The notes beneath the pieces were generated by a model. That model saw only the letters and a list, made by a program, of their open reading frames with translations. It made no database searches and was not told where the DNA came from. The position numbers and the translations under genes were made by a program. DNA of 64,000 bases, taken from the NCBI RefSeq assembly GCF_011762025.1, contig NZ_JAASQR010000002.1:310001-374000 (forward strand), read 5' to 3'. Below, piece by piece: positions 1 to 9,503 of this stretch. Source of the DNA: Sphingobium vermicomposti (GTDB lineage Bacteria; Pseudomonadota; Alphaproteobacteria; Sphingomonadales; Sphingomonadaceae). Positions within the stretch are counted from its first letter, which is position 1. Every line of letters starts with the position of its first letter.

Positions 1-76
1 GGCGAAAAGCCATTGAAAAGCCCACAATCGCGAGGATTATAGCGAAGAAATCGACTATGAATACGTATATGGGCAT
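1..76 (-). CDS. Small membrane protein, 5' end only (runs off left edge)
   Basis: A minus-strand reading frame starts with ATG at 76 and stays open to base 1. It has AAGGA about ten bases upstream. The 25 visible residues begin MPIYVFIVDFFAII and form one hydrophobic stretch typical of an N-terminal membrane segment. It starts 36 bases after the metB stop on the same strand, so it is probably the next gene of the cysJ-cysI-metB operon. Too little is visible to assign a family. Confidence 0.5.
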   Translation of the reverse strand, partial: MPIYVFIVDFFAIILAIVGFSMAFR

Positions 77-112
77 CGTTGTTGGTCCTTCATTCTCGTG
101 CTTTTGAGTCTA

Positions 113-1285
113 TTAGCCGCTGCAGGCTGCAAGGCCCTCATCAAGGCCGGCGAGTAGATCCCGTTCCGCCTCCAGACCAACGGAAAGCCGTAAGAGGCTG
201 TCGGTGATGCCCGCGGTGGCACGCGCATCCTCGCCCATGTCAGCGTGCGTCATCGTAGCCGGATGAGCCACAAGGCTTTCAACGCCGCCGAGGGACTCTG
301 CGAGTGTGAAGAACCGCACGGCACTGAGGAACCGGCGCACGGAGAGAGCGCCGCCGTGCAGTTCGAAACTTAGCATCGCGCCGAATCCGCGCTGCTGCCG
401 CGAAGCGATCGCATGGCTTGGATGTGTTGGCAGGCCCGGGTAGTGAACCTTCGCCACAGCAGGATGGTTCTCGAGGAATTGGGCAACCGCCATCGCGTTG
501 ATTTGCTGCTGCTCCATCCGGGGAAAGAGCGTGCGCAGGCCACGCAACGTCAGCCATGAATCGAAGGGAGCGCCGGCGCTGCCGACCACATTCGCCCAAT
601 GCCGCAGTTGCTCTACCTGCGCTGGGTCGGCTGCGATAATCGCTCCCCCGATCACGTCTGAATGGCCATTCAGATATTTGGTCGTGGAGTGAATCACATA
701 ATCCGCACCGAGTTCGATAGGGCGTTGGATCGCGGGTGACAGGAAGGTGTTGTCGACCGCGACCGCTGCGCCCGCTGACCGTGCTTTGCGCGAGAGGGCA
801 GCAATATCGACGACTCGCATCAAGGGGTTGCTTGGGGTCTCAACAAGGACGAGCGCGGGTACTTCCTCCAATGCCGCTTCAAATGCGCTCATGTTGGACT
901 GGTCGACAAACCGGACACCGCAGTGGCCAAGATCTGCACGCGCCTTAAGAAGCCGCATGGTGCCACCATAGCAGTCATGCGGGGCAAGGATCAGATCGTC
1001 GGGCCGTTGTCTGCCGACAAGGAGATCAAGCGCGGCCATTCCGCTCGAAGTGATGACTGCTCCAGCTCCCCTTTCGAGTTTGGAAAGAGCGTCGCTCAGC
1101 AGCTCCCGATTGGGATTTCCTGCTCGACCATAATCGTAGACGCGGGGCTCATCGTAGCCGGCGAACTCATAGGTGCTCGAGAGGTAGAGAGGGGGTGCGA
1201 CAGCACCGAATGTGGAGTCACTTGCCACGCCGTAGGCAGCCGTGACAGTCTGGGGGCGCGGATTGTCGTCTGTGCGATCAGTCAT
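113..1285 (-). CDS. metB: Cystathionine gamma-synthase / O-succinylhomoserine sulfhydrylase-type PLP enzyme
   Basis: A 390-residue Cys/Met-metabolism PLP-dependent enzyme. Such enzymes replace the activated hydroxyl of a homoserine ester with a sulfur nucleophile to give cystathionine or homocysteine in the cytosol. The PLP-binding lysine is Lys203 in the motif HSTTKYLNGH; the SSGMAAL and VETPSNP motifs of the family are also present. The chosen ATG at 1285 overlaps the end of cysI by eight bases and gives a normal N-terminus; a start at 1375 would add about 30 residues inside cysI. Placement after cysJI suggests a direct supply of sulfide, which favours a sulfhydrylase (MetZ-like) role over strict MetB. 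Motifs alone do not separate these subfamilies. Confidence 0.88.
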   Translation of the reverse strand: MTDRTDDNPRPQTVTAAYGVASDSTFGAVAPPLYLSSTYEFAGYDEPRVYDYGRAGNPNRELLSDALSKLERGAGAVITSSGMAALDLLVGRQRPDDLILAPHDCYGGTMRLLKARADLGHCGVRFVDQSNMSAFEAALEEVPALVLVETPSNPLMRVVDIAALSRKARSAGAAVAVDNTFLSPAIQRPIELGADYVIHSTTKYLNGHSDVIGGAIIAADPAQVEQLRHWANVVGSAGAPFDSWLTLRGLRTLFPRMEQQQINAMAVAQFLENHPAVAKVHYPGLPTHPSHAIASRQQRGFGAMLSFELHGGALSVRRFLSAVRFFTLAESLGGVESLVAHPATMTHADMGEDARATAGITDSLLRLSVGLEAERDLLAGLDEGLAACSG

Positions 1286-3011
1286 TGAAAAAACGCCCTT
1301 CTGTGACTTCGCGCACGATGCCGGCGCGAATGGTGAAATCTCCGAAACGCTCCTCGGGTAGTCGTTCACGAGCATAGCGTGCGAGGGCGTCGGCCAGAAC
1401 TTTCAGGATCGTTGCTTCCCCGACATTCTCTCGGACCATGCGGTTCAGGCGTTCGCCGTGAAAGCCGCCGCCAAAATAAAGATTATACTTCCCGGGCGCA
1501 CGCCCAGTCAGCCCAATTTCGGCAATATAGGGGCGCGAGCATCCATTCGGGCAGCCGCTCATCCGGATCGTAATCGGATCGTCTGAAAGACCATGCTCGG
1601 CAAGGATCGCCTCGATCTTGCTCAGCAGAGAAGGCAAATAGCGCTCACTTTCGGCCATCGCGAGTCCGCAGGTTGGCAGAGCGACGCAGGCGATAGCGCT
1701 CCGCCGTATTGCCGAAACTTGACCGATATTCGGCAGATGTTCAGCTAATATGGCGTCGATCCCGGCTCGTTTGTCTGCCTCGACGCCGGCGACGATTAGA
1801 TTTTGGTTTGCTGTTAGCCTGAATGTCCCTTGGTGCACCCGAGCGACGTCGCGGAGCGCGTCGAGCAATTTGAGGTCAAGACGTCCATTTTCGATGACAA
1901 GCGTTCGGTGGTAGCGACCATCAGGCGTAGCATTCCAGCCATAGCTGTCGCCGTTCGAGGTGAACTGGAATGCACGCGCGTCTTCGAACACGAAGCCCAT
2001 GCGCCGCTCAATTTCGACCTTGACCCAGTTTAGGCCCTTGTCGTCAATCGTATATTTGAAGCGAGCGCGTTGGCGGTTTTGCCGATCACCGTAGTCGCGC
2101 TGGACTGCCATGACCGCGTCGACACAGGTGATAACACTGTCGACGGGCACAAATCCAATTACGCTGGCAAGCCGTGGATAGGTTTCGGGGGCCTGGTCGG
2201 TGCGGCCCATGCCACCGCCGATAGCGACGTTGAACCCGATCAGCTGCTCTTCATCGGCGATCGCAATCAGCCCGAGATCCTGTGCATAAACATCGATATC
2301 GTTCGACGGTGGCAGCGCGAAACCGATCTTGAACTTACGTGGTAGATATGTGCGGCCGTAAAATGGCTCCTCCGCCTTTGACGTGCCGATACGCTCGCTG
2401 CCATACCAGATCTCGTGATAGGCTCGGGTTTTGGGAATGACGTGGTCACTGACGCGCTTTGCCAGGGCTGCGACCTCAGCATGATAGCGTGAGCTCTGGG
2501 GATCTGCCGTACACATCACGCCGCGGCTGTCGTCGCCGCACGCCGCTACAGTGTCGAGCAGCGTCTCGTGCAAACCTTGGATGATCGGCCGCAGACGGTC
2601 TTTCAAGACCCAATGGAACTGAAAGGTCTGGCGAGTCGTGATGCGCAGCGTTTCGCCGCCGTGCGCGCGGGCAAGTGCATCAAGTTTCAGCCATTGCGCC
2701 GGCGTGCACACGCCGCCGGGCAACCGAACGCGGATCATGAATTGGTAGGCAGGTTCGAGCTTCTGGCGCCGACGTTCATCGCGCAGGTCGCGATCATCCT
2801 GCTGGTAGATTCCGTGGAACTTCATCAGCTTCACGTCGTCAGAGGAGGGGACTGCCCCGGTGATCTGGTCGAGTAGGCCTTCGGCGATCGTACCGCGCAG
2901 ATAGTCACTGCGGTCCTTCATGCGCTCATCCGAACTGAGCCTTTTAAGTGGCTGCGACAGGTCGCGCGTACGGTCAATGACGGTTTCATCGGGCATATCC
3001 GGCCTCTTCAA
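1278..3011 (-). CDS. cysI: Sulfite reductase hemoprotein beta subunit
   Basis: Assimilatory NADPH-sulfite reductase hemoprotein of 577 residues, the usual CysI length. It reduces sulfite to sulfide with six electrons received from CysJ. The siroheme/[4Fe-4S] ligands are visible as CVALPTC (about residue 440) and CPNGC (about residue 485) within SGCPNGCSRPY. The ferredoxin-like half-domains carry RITTRQTFQFH and RLTANQNL. The start overlaps the cysJ stop in an ATGA (3008-3011), and the stop overlaps the metB start, so the three genes are probably translationally coupled. No cysG or cysH is seen in the window. Confidence 0.95.
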   Translation of the reverse strand: MKRPDMPDETVIDRTRDLSQPLKRLSSDERMKDRSDYLRGTIAEGLLDQITGAVPSSDDVKLMKFHGIYQQDDRDLRDERRRQKLEPAYQFMIRVRLPGGVCTPAQWLKLDALARAHGGETLRITTRQTFQFHWVLKDRLRPIIQGLHETLLDTVAACGDDSRGVMCTADPQSSRYHAEVAALAKRVSDHVIPKTRAYHEIWYGSERIGTSKAEEPFYGRTYLPRKFKIGFALPPSNDIDVYAQDLGLIAIADEEQLIGFNVAIGGGMGRTDQAPETYPRLASVIGFVPVDSVITCVDAVMAVQRDYGDRQNRQRARFKYTIDDKGLNWVKVEIERRMGFVFEDARAFQFTSNGDSYGWNATPDGRYHRTLVIENGRLDLKLLDALRDVARVHQGTFRLTANQNLIVAGVEADKRAGIDAILAEHLPNIGQVSAIRRSAIACVALPTCGLAMAESERYLPSLLSKIEAILAEHGLSDDPITIRMSGCPNGCSRPYIAEIGLTGRAPGKYNLYFGGGFHGERLNRMVRENVGEATILKVLADALARYARERLPEERFGDFTIRAGIVREVTEGRFFND

Positions 3012-4804
3012 TAGACATCGCGCTGGTAGCGGTGATCGGCCTGGAGGGAGCGGACATAATCCTCAGCTGCCTCGCGGCCCGTATGAGCTTCACGTGCCAC
3101 AATATCGACCAGAGCATTGTGGACGTCAGGTGCAAGATTGGCGGCGTCGCCGCAGACGTAAACATGCGCTCCTTCCTCAAGCCAAGCGAAGATTTCGTGG
3201 CTCTGCTCTTTCAAACGGTGCTGAACATAGACTTTGTCAGCGCTATCACGTGAGAAGGCGACGTCCATGCGCGTTAGCGTCCCGTCCTTCAGCCAACTCT
3301 GCCACTCGCGTTGGTATAGAAAGTCGGTGCGAAAGTTTCGCTCGCCAAAGAACAGCCAGCTTTTGCCGGAGACACCCTTCGCCTCACGATCTTGCAGGAA
3401 AGCTCGATAGGGCGCGACGCCTGTTCCAGCTCCGATCATCAAGATCGGCGCATCATCTGCGGGCAGCCGGAAGTGCTGATTGCTCTGGATGTACACAGGC
3501 AAAGCGCTGTCGATATGCGCCCGATCCGCAAGCAGGCCGGAGGCAACCCCGCTGCGCCGGACACCGTGTAGGGTGTATCGAACCGGCGCGATCGTGAGAT
3601 GAGCTTCGTTGGGTGCTGCGCTAAGGCTCGAAGCCAGGGAATAGAGACGTGGCTGAAGCGGCCGAAGTGCCGAGATAAAACTCTGCGCTTTGATGCCTTG
3701 CACGGGGAAACGGCGGACCAGATCGATCAGATGGTGCGTGCGCAGAAACACCGAACGATCACCGGCGCGGTCCTCATCCTGCAACTGCTTGAGCAGCGGC
3801 GCACCGCTGACGAGGGCCCAAAAATCAATGAAGCGCGGTGTTGCTGCCGTGATTTCGAGTCGCGAGGTCAAAGCTTCACCGAGGGTGCAGTGGCTACCTT
3901 TCAGCTCAAGATCGGCTTCGGCAGAAAGCCCGACCGCATCTAGCAACTCGGCAACGATGGCGGGATCGTTCTGGACCGCGACGCCCAAAGCATCGCCGGG
4001 TTCGTAGGTGAGGCCAGAGCCTGCCAGTGAGAATTCAAGGTGCCGGGTTTCCTTGGATGAGCCGCGGCCAACGATCGCGATTTTCTCGATGATCGTAGCT
4101 GGGAAAGGGTTGCGTTTGTCGTAAGTCGCTGTGGGCGCGCAGGCGACTGTACTGAACAGATTGGCGGTGGGTAGGCGGTCTCCCGTGGCTTCGGCCACAA
4201 GCGCATTGAGTATGGACGCGATCCAGGCTTTCGCAGGTTCTTCAAAATCCACATCGCAGTCGACACGGGGGGTGAGGCGCTTGGCACCGAGTTCCTCGAA
4301 GCGCTGATCAAGCCGTTTTCCTGCCTGACAATAATATTCATAGGTTGAATCGCCGAGTGCGAGCACGGCGAACCTAACCTCTTCGAGACTGGGCGCTTTG
4401 CGCCCTTCGGCAAACTCAAAGAAGCCCGTTGCTGGCTGTGGCGGGTCGCCTTCACCATATGTGCTGACGATGATCAGCAGATCCTGCTCCTGACCAAGCT
4501 GACGAACTTTATAGTTTGCCATATCGCACAGGGTGCAGCTCAGTCCCTTGTCGATAGCGGAGGCCAAGAGCGTCCTGGCAACCTCAGCGGCATTGCCGGT
4601 CTCGGTGCCGTAAAGAATAGTAAGCGTGCGTGCCGCTGCTGAGGCAGTCGAATGCGGCTGCGGGGTTCGGAGACCGGCTTCAAGCCCGGCGAAATAGCCG
4701 CTGAGCCAACGCGCCTGCATTCCATCGAGTGAGTGGGTTATTTTCTCGACCAGAGTCCATTGGTCCGGGGTGAGGATGTTCCCAGAAAGTTCATTTGCAG
4801 ACAA
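3008..4804 (-). CDS. cysJ: Sulfite reductase flavoprotein alpha subunit
   Basis: Diflavin reductase of 598 residues that passes electrons from NADPH through FAD and FMN to CysI. From the N-terminus: a flavodoxin domain (ILYGTETGNAAEVA near residue 65), an FAD-binding domain with RLYSLASS, and a ferredoxin-NADP reductase domain with GAGTGVAPYRAF, CGDAANLAPDVH and the aromatic C-terminus RDVY. The start is a TTG at 4804, preceded by AAGGA with eight bases of spacing; no in-frame ATG fits as well. First gene of the cysJ-cysI-metB operon. The 365-base region upstream probably carries the promoter and any CysB-type control, which cannot be read directly. Confidence 0.94.
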   Translation of the reverse strand: MSANELSGNILTPDQWTLVEKITHSLDGMQARWLSGYFAGLEAGLRTPQPHSTASAAARTLTILYGTETGNAAEVARTLLASAIDKGLSCTLCDMANYKVRQLGQEQDLLIIVSTYGEGDPPQPATGFFEFAEGRKAPSLEEVRFAVLALGDSTYEYYCQAGKRLDQRFEELGAKRLTPRVDCDVDFEEPAKAWIASILNALVAEATGDRLPTANLFSTVACAPTATYDKRNPFPATIIEKIAIVGRGSSKETRHLEFSLAGSGLTYEPGDALGVAVQNDPAIVAELLDAVGLSAEADLELKGSHCTLGEALTSRLEITAATPRFIDFWALVSGAPLLKQLQDEDRAGDRSVFLRTHHLIDLVRRFPVQGIKAQSFISALRPLQPRLYSLASSLSAAPNEAHLTIAPVRYTLHGVRRSGVASGLLADRAHIDSALPVYIQSNQHFRLPADDAPILMIGAGTGVAPYRAFLQDREAKGVSGKSWLFFGERNFRTDFLYQREWQSWLKDGTLTRMDVAFSRDSADKVYVQHRLKEQSHEIFAWLEEGAHVYVCGDAANLAPDVHNALVDIVAREAHTGREAAEDYVRSLQADHRYQRDVY

Positions 4805-5172
4805 GCGCTCGTTCCTTAAGGTACAGCTTCTTCTCCTGGCACTGGGTCTTCAAGACGATGGCCCAGCACGCCGTTGAGGCTCCTTCAGGTGTGCGCATCA
4901 CCCAGCCATGAGGCAAACGAATATTATTCATGCTTCACAGCAAGCATTTTGCTGAATGATTCTGGGAATTGCTGGCCGTTCAACAAACCTCGCCGACACG
5001 CCGCTCGAGGGATGGCAAACCAACATAGCAAAATCTTTGTCGTTAAGCGGCAATAGCATTCGCTTGTGCGCAGAGAAATCTAGCCCATGATGATCATGCT
5101 CTCGTTCCGCAGCGAGGCGTGCAGCCTCTCTCGAGATATTGTCGGAGTGGTTAGCGTTCGAAGGAGGATATG
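4805..5172. other. Intergenic region between divergent cysJ and usp
   Basis: About 365 bases between divergent genes. It must hold the promoter of the cysJ operon (minus) and of the stress-protein gene (plus). The centre (about 4915-4975) is AT-richer than its surroundings, with GCTTCACAGCAAGC and TTTTGCTGAATGATTC. No convincing gene, terminator or defined operator is seen. Confidence 0.5.
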
Positions 5173-5985
5173 ATGGCCTGGACCAACATATTGGTGCCCG
5201 TTCTGGGGGCCAGAAGTGATGCAGATACGCTGTCCTTCGCTAAAGCCCTTGCCACCCGATTTGGTGCGACGATCTCAGTGGTATTCGCCGCGCCATCGCC
5301 GACCAGTCTGTTTAACTGGGTGCCGCTGGAAGGCGGACTAAGTGTGACCGAGATGGCTGTCACCGCCATCGAAGAGGAGACGGACAAGGTCAGGGCTACT
5401 TGCCGCCGTCTCCTCACGGAACTGGACTATCCTAAAACGCTGTTCGAGGAAGTGATCACCGATGACTGGCTCGGTCTTAGGTCCGCTGTGCGCTTAGCCG
5501 ACGTCGTGATATGGGACCGAGCGGCTGCCGAGGGTAATGGCCTATTCGCTGGCGCATTCCAGCAGATTTTGCTTGATGAACGGCGGCCCGCTTTCCTTGC
5601 CGACAGGCCGCCCGTGATGGGCGGCACTATGGCAATCGCATGGGATGGCGGCAGGGAAGCCTCTCGAGCCTTGCGTCGCGCCGTCCCGTTGCTCAGATAT
5701 GCTGACCGCGTGGTTCTCATTACCGTGCTCGATGACAGGGCGCAGTCCGGCGGAGCGCGAGGAGTTCGGTATCTTCTGGATCAGGGGATACGTGTCGAAA
5801 CTCAGATGGTGCATACCGAAGAGGACACGGGTCCGGCAATAATCGGGGCAGTCACGAAGATGGACGCAAACTTGTTGGTGGCAGGTGCGTTTGGTCACCC
5901 GCGGCTTCATCGGTTCATTTTCGGGGGTACGACCCAATATCTTCTCGCAAGCAAGCGCCGTCCCGCCCTGTTTTTGTCCCACTAA
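5173..5985 (+). CDS. Universal stress protein (UspA family), two-domain
   Basis: A 270-residue cytosolic protein of the UspA superfamily. The C-terminal domain ends with GAFGHPRLHRFIFGGTT, which fits the G-2x-G-9x-G-(S/T) ATP-binding motif of ATP-binding Usp proteins. The N-terminal half starts ILVPVLGARSDADTL and looks like a diverged second Usp domain. AAGGAGG at 5161-5167 is only two bases from the ATG at 5170 but five from the ATG at 5173, so the second ATG is preferred. Transcribed alone. Usp proteins generally help survival under starvation or redox stress; the ligand is not known. Confidence 0.85.
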   Translation: MAWTNILVPVLGARSDADTLSFAKALATRFGATISVVFAAPSPTSLFNWVPLEGGLSVTEMAVTAIEEETDKVRATCRRLLTELDYPKTLFEEVITDDWLGLRSAVRLADVVIWDRAAAEGNGLFAGAFQQILLDERRPAFLADRPPVMGGTMAIAWDGGREASRALRRAVPLLRYADRVVLITVLDDRAQSGGARGVRYLLDQGIRVETQMVHTEEDTGPAIIGAVTKMDANLLVAGAFGHPRLHRFIFGGTTQYLLASKRRPALFLSH

Positions 5986-6372
5986 GAGAGTCCATCATCG
6001 CTACTGCCACGTAGGCGCAGATTGCCGGAACCTGCGGCTGGGTAAAGCGCAGCAGGATGTGTTTACTGGTTTAGAAGTTGCGTTGCCCACATGGGAGGCG
6101 TGGCGCACTGTGCTGTTATTCTAAGATGAGGGAAGACGAGATTCCTGGCTGTGTTTTTGCAGGTAATGCTCTCACCCTTGTTCTGGTGCTTCCCGATTTT
6201 CCCACGCCATTTCGCTGCGCAGCTTTACGCCGGTGGACCGGGCGATCAGAACGGCCAAGATCCCGACTTCTTGCATCTGATGACAAGGTGGTCTGACATA
6301 GTCTTTCGAACTGCCGGCGTCATGATCATGGCGTTCGGAGTTGCACTCGCGGAATGTTGGCGCTTTTTCACC
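5986..6372. other. Intergenic region between convergent usp and clc
   Basis: About 385 bases between two convergent genes. A plus-strand frame at 6151-6396 could encode a short protein with one hydrophobic stretch (RTAGVMIMAFGVALAE). It has no ribosome-binding site and runs 24 bases into clc on the opposite strand, so it is not called. No clear terminator hairpin with a T-tract was found. Confidence 0.4.
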
Positions 6373-8172
6373 TTAGTTCGAAATTGGGTTGGTTGAGCTT
6401 TGCTGTGCTGATTTGAAAACGAAACGTGATCGGCCAGTTTCCGCCTGCCTGTGGGCACCGCGCGCTTTGAGCAGATCCTGGCGTGAGAGTATGCCGATCA
6501 CGCGATGTGTGTCTCTCTCGACAATGGGTATGCGCCCGATCCCGCTGTCAATGATCAGGTCCGCCACGACGCCCGAAGGAGTGTCGGCGAAGGCGACCGG
6601 TTGTGCGGCGTCTGAAATTGCTTCGCTGAGCGGAGTCTCCGCTTCGCGGGGATCAACCTGCCAGCGCAGAGCGTCGGTTCTTGAAACCAGACCAATGAGA
6701 CGTTGCTCCTCATCTACTACGGGATAGCTGCGATGGCGGGCGTCGCCCGAGAAGAAGTTTAGCGCCTCCGACTTGGTCATGGATCCCGGCAAGGTATCGG
6801 GATTCTCCGTCATAAGCTGCCCTGCTTGCAGCAGGTCGAGAGCATCGACCGTATATTCCTGAAGTATGTGGCGACCGCGGCGGGCAATCTTTTCAGTCAG
6901 GATAGACCGCTTCATTAAAAGGACGCTAACACCATAAGCTGCTGCCGCAGACGTCACCGTAAACGGCAGGGCGCTGAAATGAGCAGTGAGCTCAGCGGCA
7001 AACATGGCGCCCGTTAGTGGGGCGCGCATCGCTCCGCTCATGATGCCCGCCATACCTATCATAGCCCAGAAGCCCGCATCCCCTGGGAGAAATTGGCCCA
7101 TGAGAAAGCCTGCTGCACCGCCCAGGATGAGGAGGGGAGCGAGCACACCGCCAGACGTTCCAGACCCCAGCGCGATCAGCCAGGCCACAGCTTTGACGAC
7201 AAGCAACGCCATCGCGACCCTCAGAGTAAGTGAGCCGTTCAGCAACGCATCGATGTTGCCGTAACCAGCTCCCAGAACGTGGGCGTCGATCAAACCTCCC
7301 ACACCTACGGCAATCGCTCCGATCGCTGGCCACCACATCCAGTGCACGGGCAGCTTATGAAAGAGATCCTCGATATAGTATAGTGAGCTGGAAAGCAGTG
7401 TGGCCTGCAGACCGACTCCAATTCCCACAGCTGCCGCTGCTAACAAATCCCAGTCCGTTTTTGGAATAAGGCCTGCCATGGGGAACATTGGGCCTGAGCC
7501 CAGCAGGTGAGGGCGCAAAGCGAAGGCTACCATCACAGCGACGACCACAGGCACGAAGCTGCGCGGCTTCCATTCGAAAAGCAAGACTTCGATGGCGAGC
7601 AGAATAGCGGCAAGCGGCGTTCCGAATATTGCCGTCATTCCCGCCGCTGCGCCAGCTACAAGTAAGGTTTTGCGTTCGGCAGCGCTCAGATGGAAGCATT
7701 GCGCGAACAGGGATCCGATAGCGCCGCCGGTCATGATAATTGGCCCCTCCGCACCAAATGGTCCTCCGCTGCCGATCGAAATGGCCGATGATAATGGCTT
7801 GAGCAGAGCGACTTTGACCGAAAGGCGGCTTTCGCCGAAGAGGATCGTCTCGATCGCTTCGGGAATGCCATGTCCCCTTATCTTTTCGGAACCAAAACGT
7901 GCCATCAGCCCGACGATGAGGCTTCCCAGAATAGGTACGGCGACCACCCACAAACCAACGGTAGCATCCGTGATGTGTACCTCGTCGATGGAAAAGCGCC
8001 TGAACCAGAAGAGATTGGTAGCAAAGGCAATGAGCTTAACAAGGATCCAGGCACCCATGGCCCCGCCAGAGCCAACCACAACGGCCATAGCCGCGAGCAG
8101 CAGCATGCGTCGATCGACGCTATGATCGCCCAGTTTATGGTGTTCGATGGCGCGTGCAGGTGTAGGTGACAT
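6373..8172 (-). CDS. ClC-type chloride channel/transporter with CBS pair
   Basis: Integral inner-membrane protein of 599 residues in the voltage-gated ClC family. The ion-path motifs are visible: GSGGPFGAEGP, where the Glu of GAEGP is the gating/proton glutamate, and GSGTSGGVLAP. About ten hydrophobic segments span roughly residues 25-440. Two CBS domains follow, with RSYPVVDEEQRLIGLVSR and GRIPIVERDTHRVIGILSR, which usually bind adenine nucleotides. The glutamate suggests a Cl-/H+ exchanger, as in most bacterial members. It diverges from a MarR-type gene 75 bases away, which may regulate it. Confidence 0.9.
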   Translation of the reverse strand: MSPTPARAIEHHKLGDHSVDRRMLLLAAMAVVVGSGGAMGAWILVKLIAFATNLFWFRRFSIDEVHITDATVGLWVVAVPILGSLIVGLMARFGSEKIRGHGIPEAIETILFGESRLSVKVALLKPLSSAISIGSGGPFGAEGPIIMTGGAIGSLFAQCFHLSAAERKTLLVAGAAAGMTAIFGTPLAAILLAIEVLLFEWKPRSFVPVVVAVMVAFALRPHLLGSGPMFPMAGLIPKTDWDLLAAAAVGIGVGLQATLLSSSLYYIEDLFHKLPVHWMWWPAIGAIAVGVGGLIDAHVLGAGYGNIDALLNGSLTLRVAMALLVVKAVAWLIALGSGTSGGVLAPLLILGGAAGFLMGQFLPGDAGFWAMIGMAGIMSGAMRAPLTGAMFAAELTAHFSALPFTVTSAAAAYGVSVLLMKRSILTEKIARRGRHILQEYTVDALDLLQAGQLMTENPDTLPGSMTKSEALNFFSGDARHRSYPVVDEEQRLIGLVSRTDALRWQVDPREAETPLSEAISDAAQPVAFADTPSGVVADLIIDSGIGRIPIVERDTHRVIGILSRQDLLKARGAHRQAETGRSRFVFKSAQQSSTNPISN

Positions 8173-8208
8173 TAAAATAACTGGCCCTTCTCAGCGAGAG
8201 AGGGCATT

Positions 8209-8230
8209 TATATCGTAGTGCGATCATATA
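8209..8230. promoter_or_regulatory. Possible MarR operator (imperfect inverted repeat)
   Basis: TATATCG and CGATCATATA form an inverted repeat around TAGTG, with one extra C in the right arm. It lies between the divergent clc and marR genes, 18-39 bases before the marR start. MarR proteins usually bind such near-palindromes in their own divergent promoter. This is inferred from position and symmetry only. Confidence 0.3.
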
Positions 8231-8247
8231 CAACCGTGGAGAATGAT

Positions 8248-8688
8248 GTGCGTGCCAAAGCCGATCCACTTCAAGATTCCGACTATGCAGCATTGGCGAA
8301 GTTTCGGCACGCGATTCGCCATTTTCAGGCGTTCAGCGAGGTTCAAGCAGCCGAGGTCGGGCTTACGCCACAGCAGCACCAAGTGCTCTTAGCAATTCGG
8401 GCCGCCTCTCCCGACGAAGCCACGGTAGGGCATGTGGCCGAAAGATTGGTGTTGAAACCACATAGTGCGACTGGTCTTGTGGATCGCTTGGTAGCCTTGG
8501 GCCTTGTTGCACGCGAAGCAGCGAGCAATGATCGCCGGCGTGCGATGCTGCGCCTCACCGACAGAGCGTATGAGATCCTCGCCGACCTTTCGGCAGTGCA
8601 TCGTGACGAAATAGGGAGATTGAAGCCTCTGTTGCTCGATATCCTTAGCGAATTCGATGTTGTGTATGACCGCCATGGGGGTGAATAA
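8248..8688 (+). CDS. MarR-family transcriptional regulator
   Basis: A DNA-binding protein of about 146 residues with a MarR winged helix. The recognition region reads HVAERLVLKPHSATGLVDRL, and the wing reads REASNDRRRAMLRLTD, matching the family's D-x-R-(A/S)-x2-(V/L)-x-L-T pattern. The preceding helix is LTPQQHQVLLAI. The GTG at 8248 is preferred because GGAGA lies about six bases upstream; a GTG at 8218 would add ten residues. It diverges from the ClC gene, the usual arrangement of a MarR regulator with its target. The ligand is unknown. Confidence 0.85.
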   Translation: MRAKADPLQDSDYAALAKFRHAIRHFQAFSEVQAAEVGLTPQQHQVLLAIRAASPDEATVGHVAERLVLKPHSATGLVDRLVALGLVAREAASNDRRRAMLRLTDRAYEILADLSAVHRDEIGRLKPLLLDILSEFDVVYDRHGGE

Positions 8689-8811
8689 GGCGCATCAGCA
8701 GCGACAAACTGCTTGCGGACGACGAGAGGCAGGCCTGTGACGCCCTTGCATTCTGTATCGTAAGACGATATAGTTTAATGGCGGGCGTTTGGCAGATCGG
8801 TGGAGGAGCGC

Positions 8812-9084
8812 ATGACCCTGCTCGAGATCCTCGGTGGCGCGTTCGTTGACGTTGTCGGAAGCCTGCTCGCTGCATTCCTGCTTTGTTATCTTAGCTGGAA
8901 CGCCTTCAAACTCGTACACCACCCGGAAATTGGTGTCCCGTTTCTGCTTTGCCTAGGTTGGATCGGCTTGCGCCATCATCTGACGGCGAGTACCTTTGTG
9001 CAAATGGTCGTCGTATATACAGGCCTAGGTGCATTGATTTTATGGCCGGTTGGTCGAAAGTGGCATAGAGACCAAAGTTCTTAA
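8812..9084 (+). CDS. Small integral membrane protein
   Basis: A 90-residue protein with three hydrophobic stretches: IVGGAF-to-CYL near residues 5-30, FLLCLGWIGL, and VQMVVVYTGLGALILW. It ends in a basic, polar tail (GRKWHRDQSS). GGAGG lies just before the ATG at 8812, a better start than the GTG at 8800. No family recognised. It may share transcription with marR, 120 bases upstream on the same strand. Confidence 0.6.
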   Translation: MTLLEILGGAFVDVVGSLLAAFLLCYLSWNAFKLVHHPEIGVPFLLCLGWIGLRHHLTASTFVQMVVVYTGLGALILWPVGRKWHRDQSS

Positions 9085-9104
9085 AATGAGAAAAGGAGAG
9101 GTAG

Positions 9105-9326
9105 ATGGATCAATTGGATTAGGATTTTTCGGTTCATCCCGCACCTTACCCCGTTATCATTGGGTGCATCAGTGAGGACCGCGAGCCATCTATTGCAGAG
9201 GTACTGCGTGTAGCCAGGCGCATCCGCCGGGAGGCGTATCCCGCGGCCAAAAAGCTTAGTTCCAGGCACCGGCGTGGAATAGTTTTGAGCGCCCTGGCAG
9301 CTCTCGGGATCGCGCAGGAACGTTGA
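9105..9326 (+). pseudogene. Short reading frame with an early in-frame TAG
   Basis: An ATG at 9105 has a very good ribosome-binding site (AAGGAGAGG, 9093-9101), but codon six is TAG (9120-9122). The same frame then stays open for 67 codons to TGA at 9324. The post-stop translation (DFSVHPAPYPVIIGC..., with an Arg-rich middle and a C-terminus SALAALGIAQER) looks protein-like but matches no family I know. It could be a broken gene, a short leader peptide, or chance. The rest of the 9085-9503 gap holds nothing else I can support. Confidence 0.25.
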
Positions 9327-9503
9327 GGTCCCTGCTCGCGAGGAATATTTCTTGTACCATTTGGTGACGAAAAGCCGCTCTTTCGCGAACGGCAGGGTGC
9401 GCATCGGTCGACAAGCATCGACGACGAAAACCTGCCGCGCTTCTTAGGGCACGGCAGAATACTCATTCGTCCTTATTCTCACCTCAACCAGATGCTACTT
9501 CGT

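Noticed and set aside
6151..6396. Possible small membrane protein downstream of usp
   Set aside because: One hydrophobic stretch, but no ribosome-binding site and antisense overlap with the end of clc; not strong enough to call.
9081..9466. Two minus-strand frames of about 106 codons
   Set aside because: Mutually overlapping, no ribosome-binding site, no recognisable motif.
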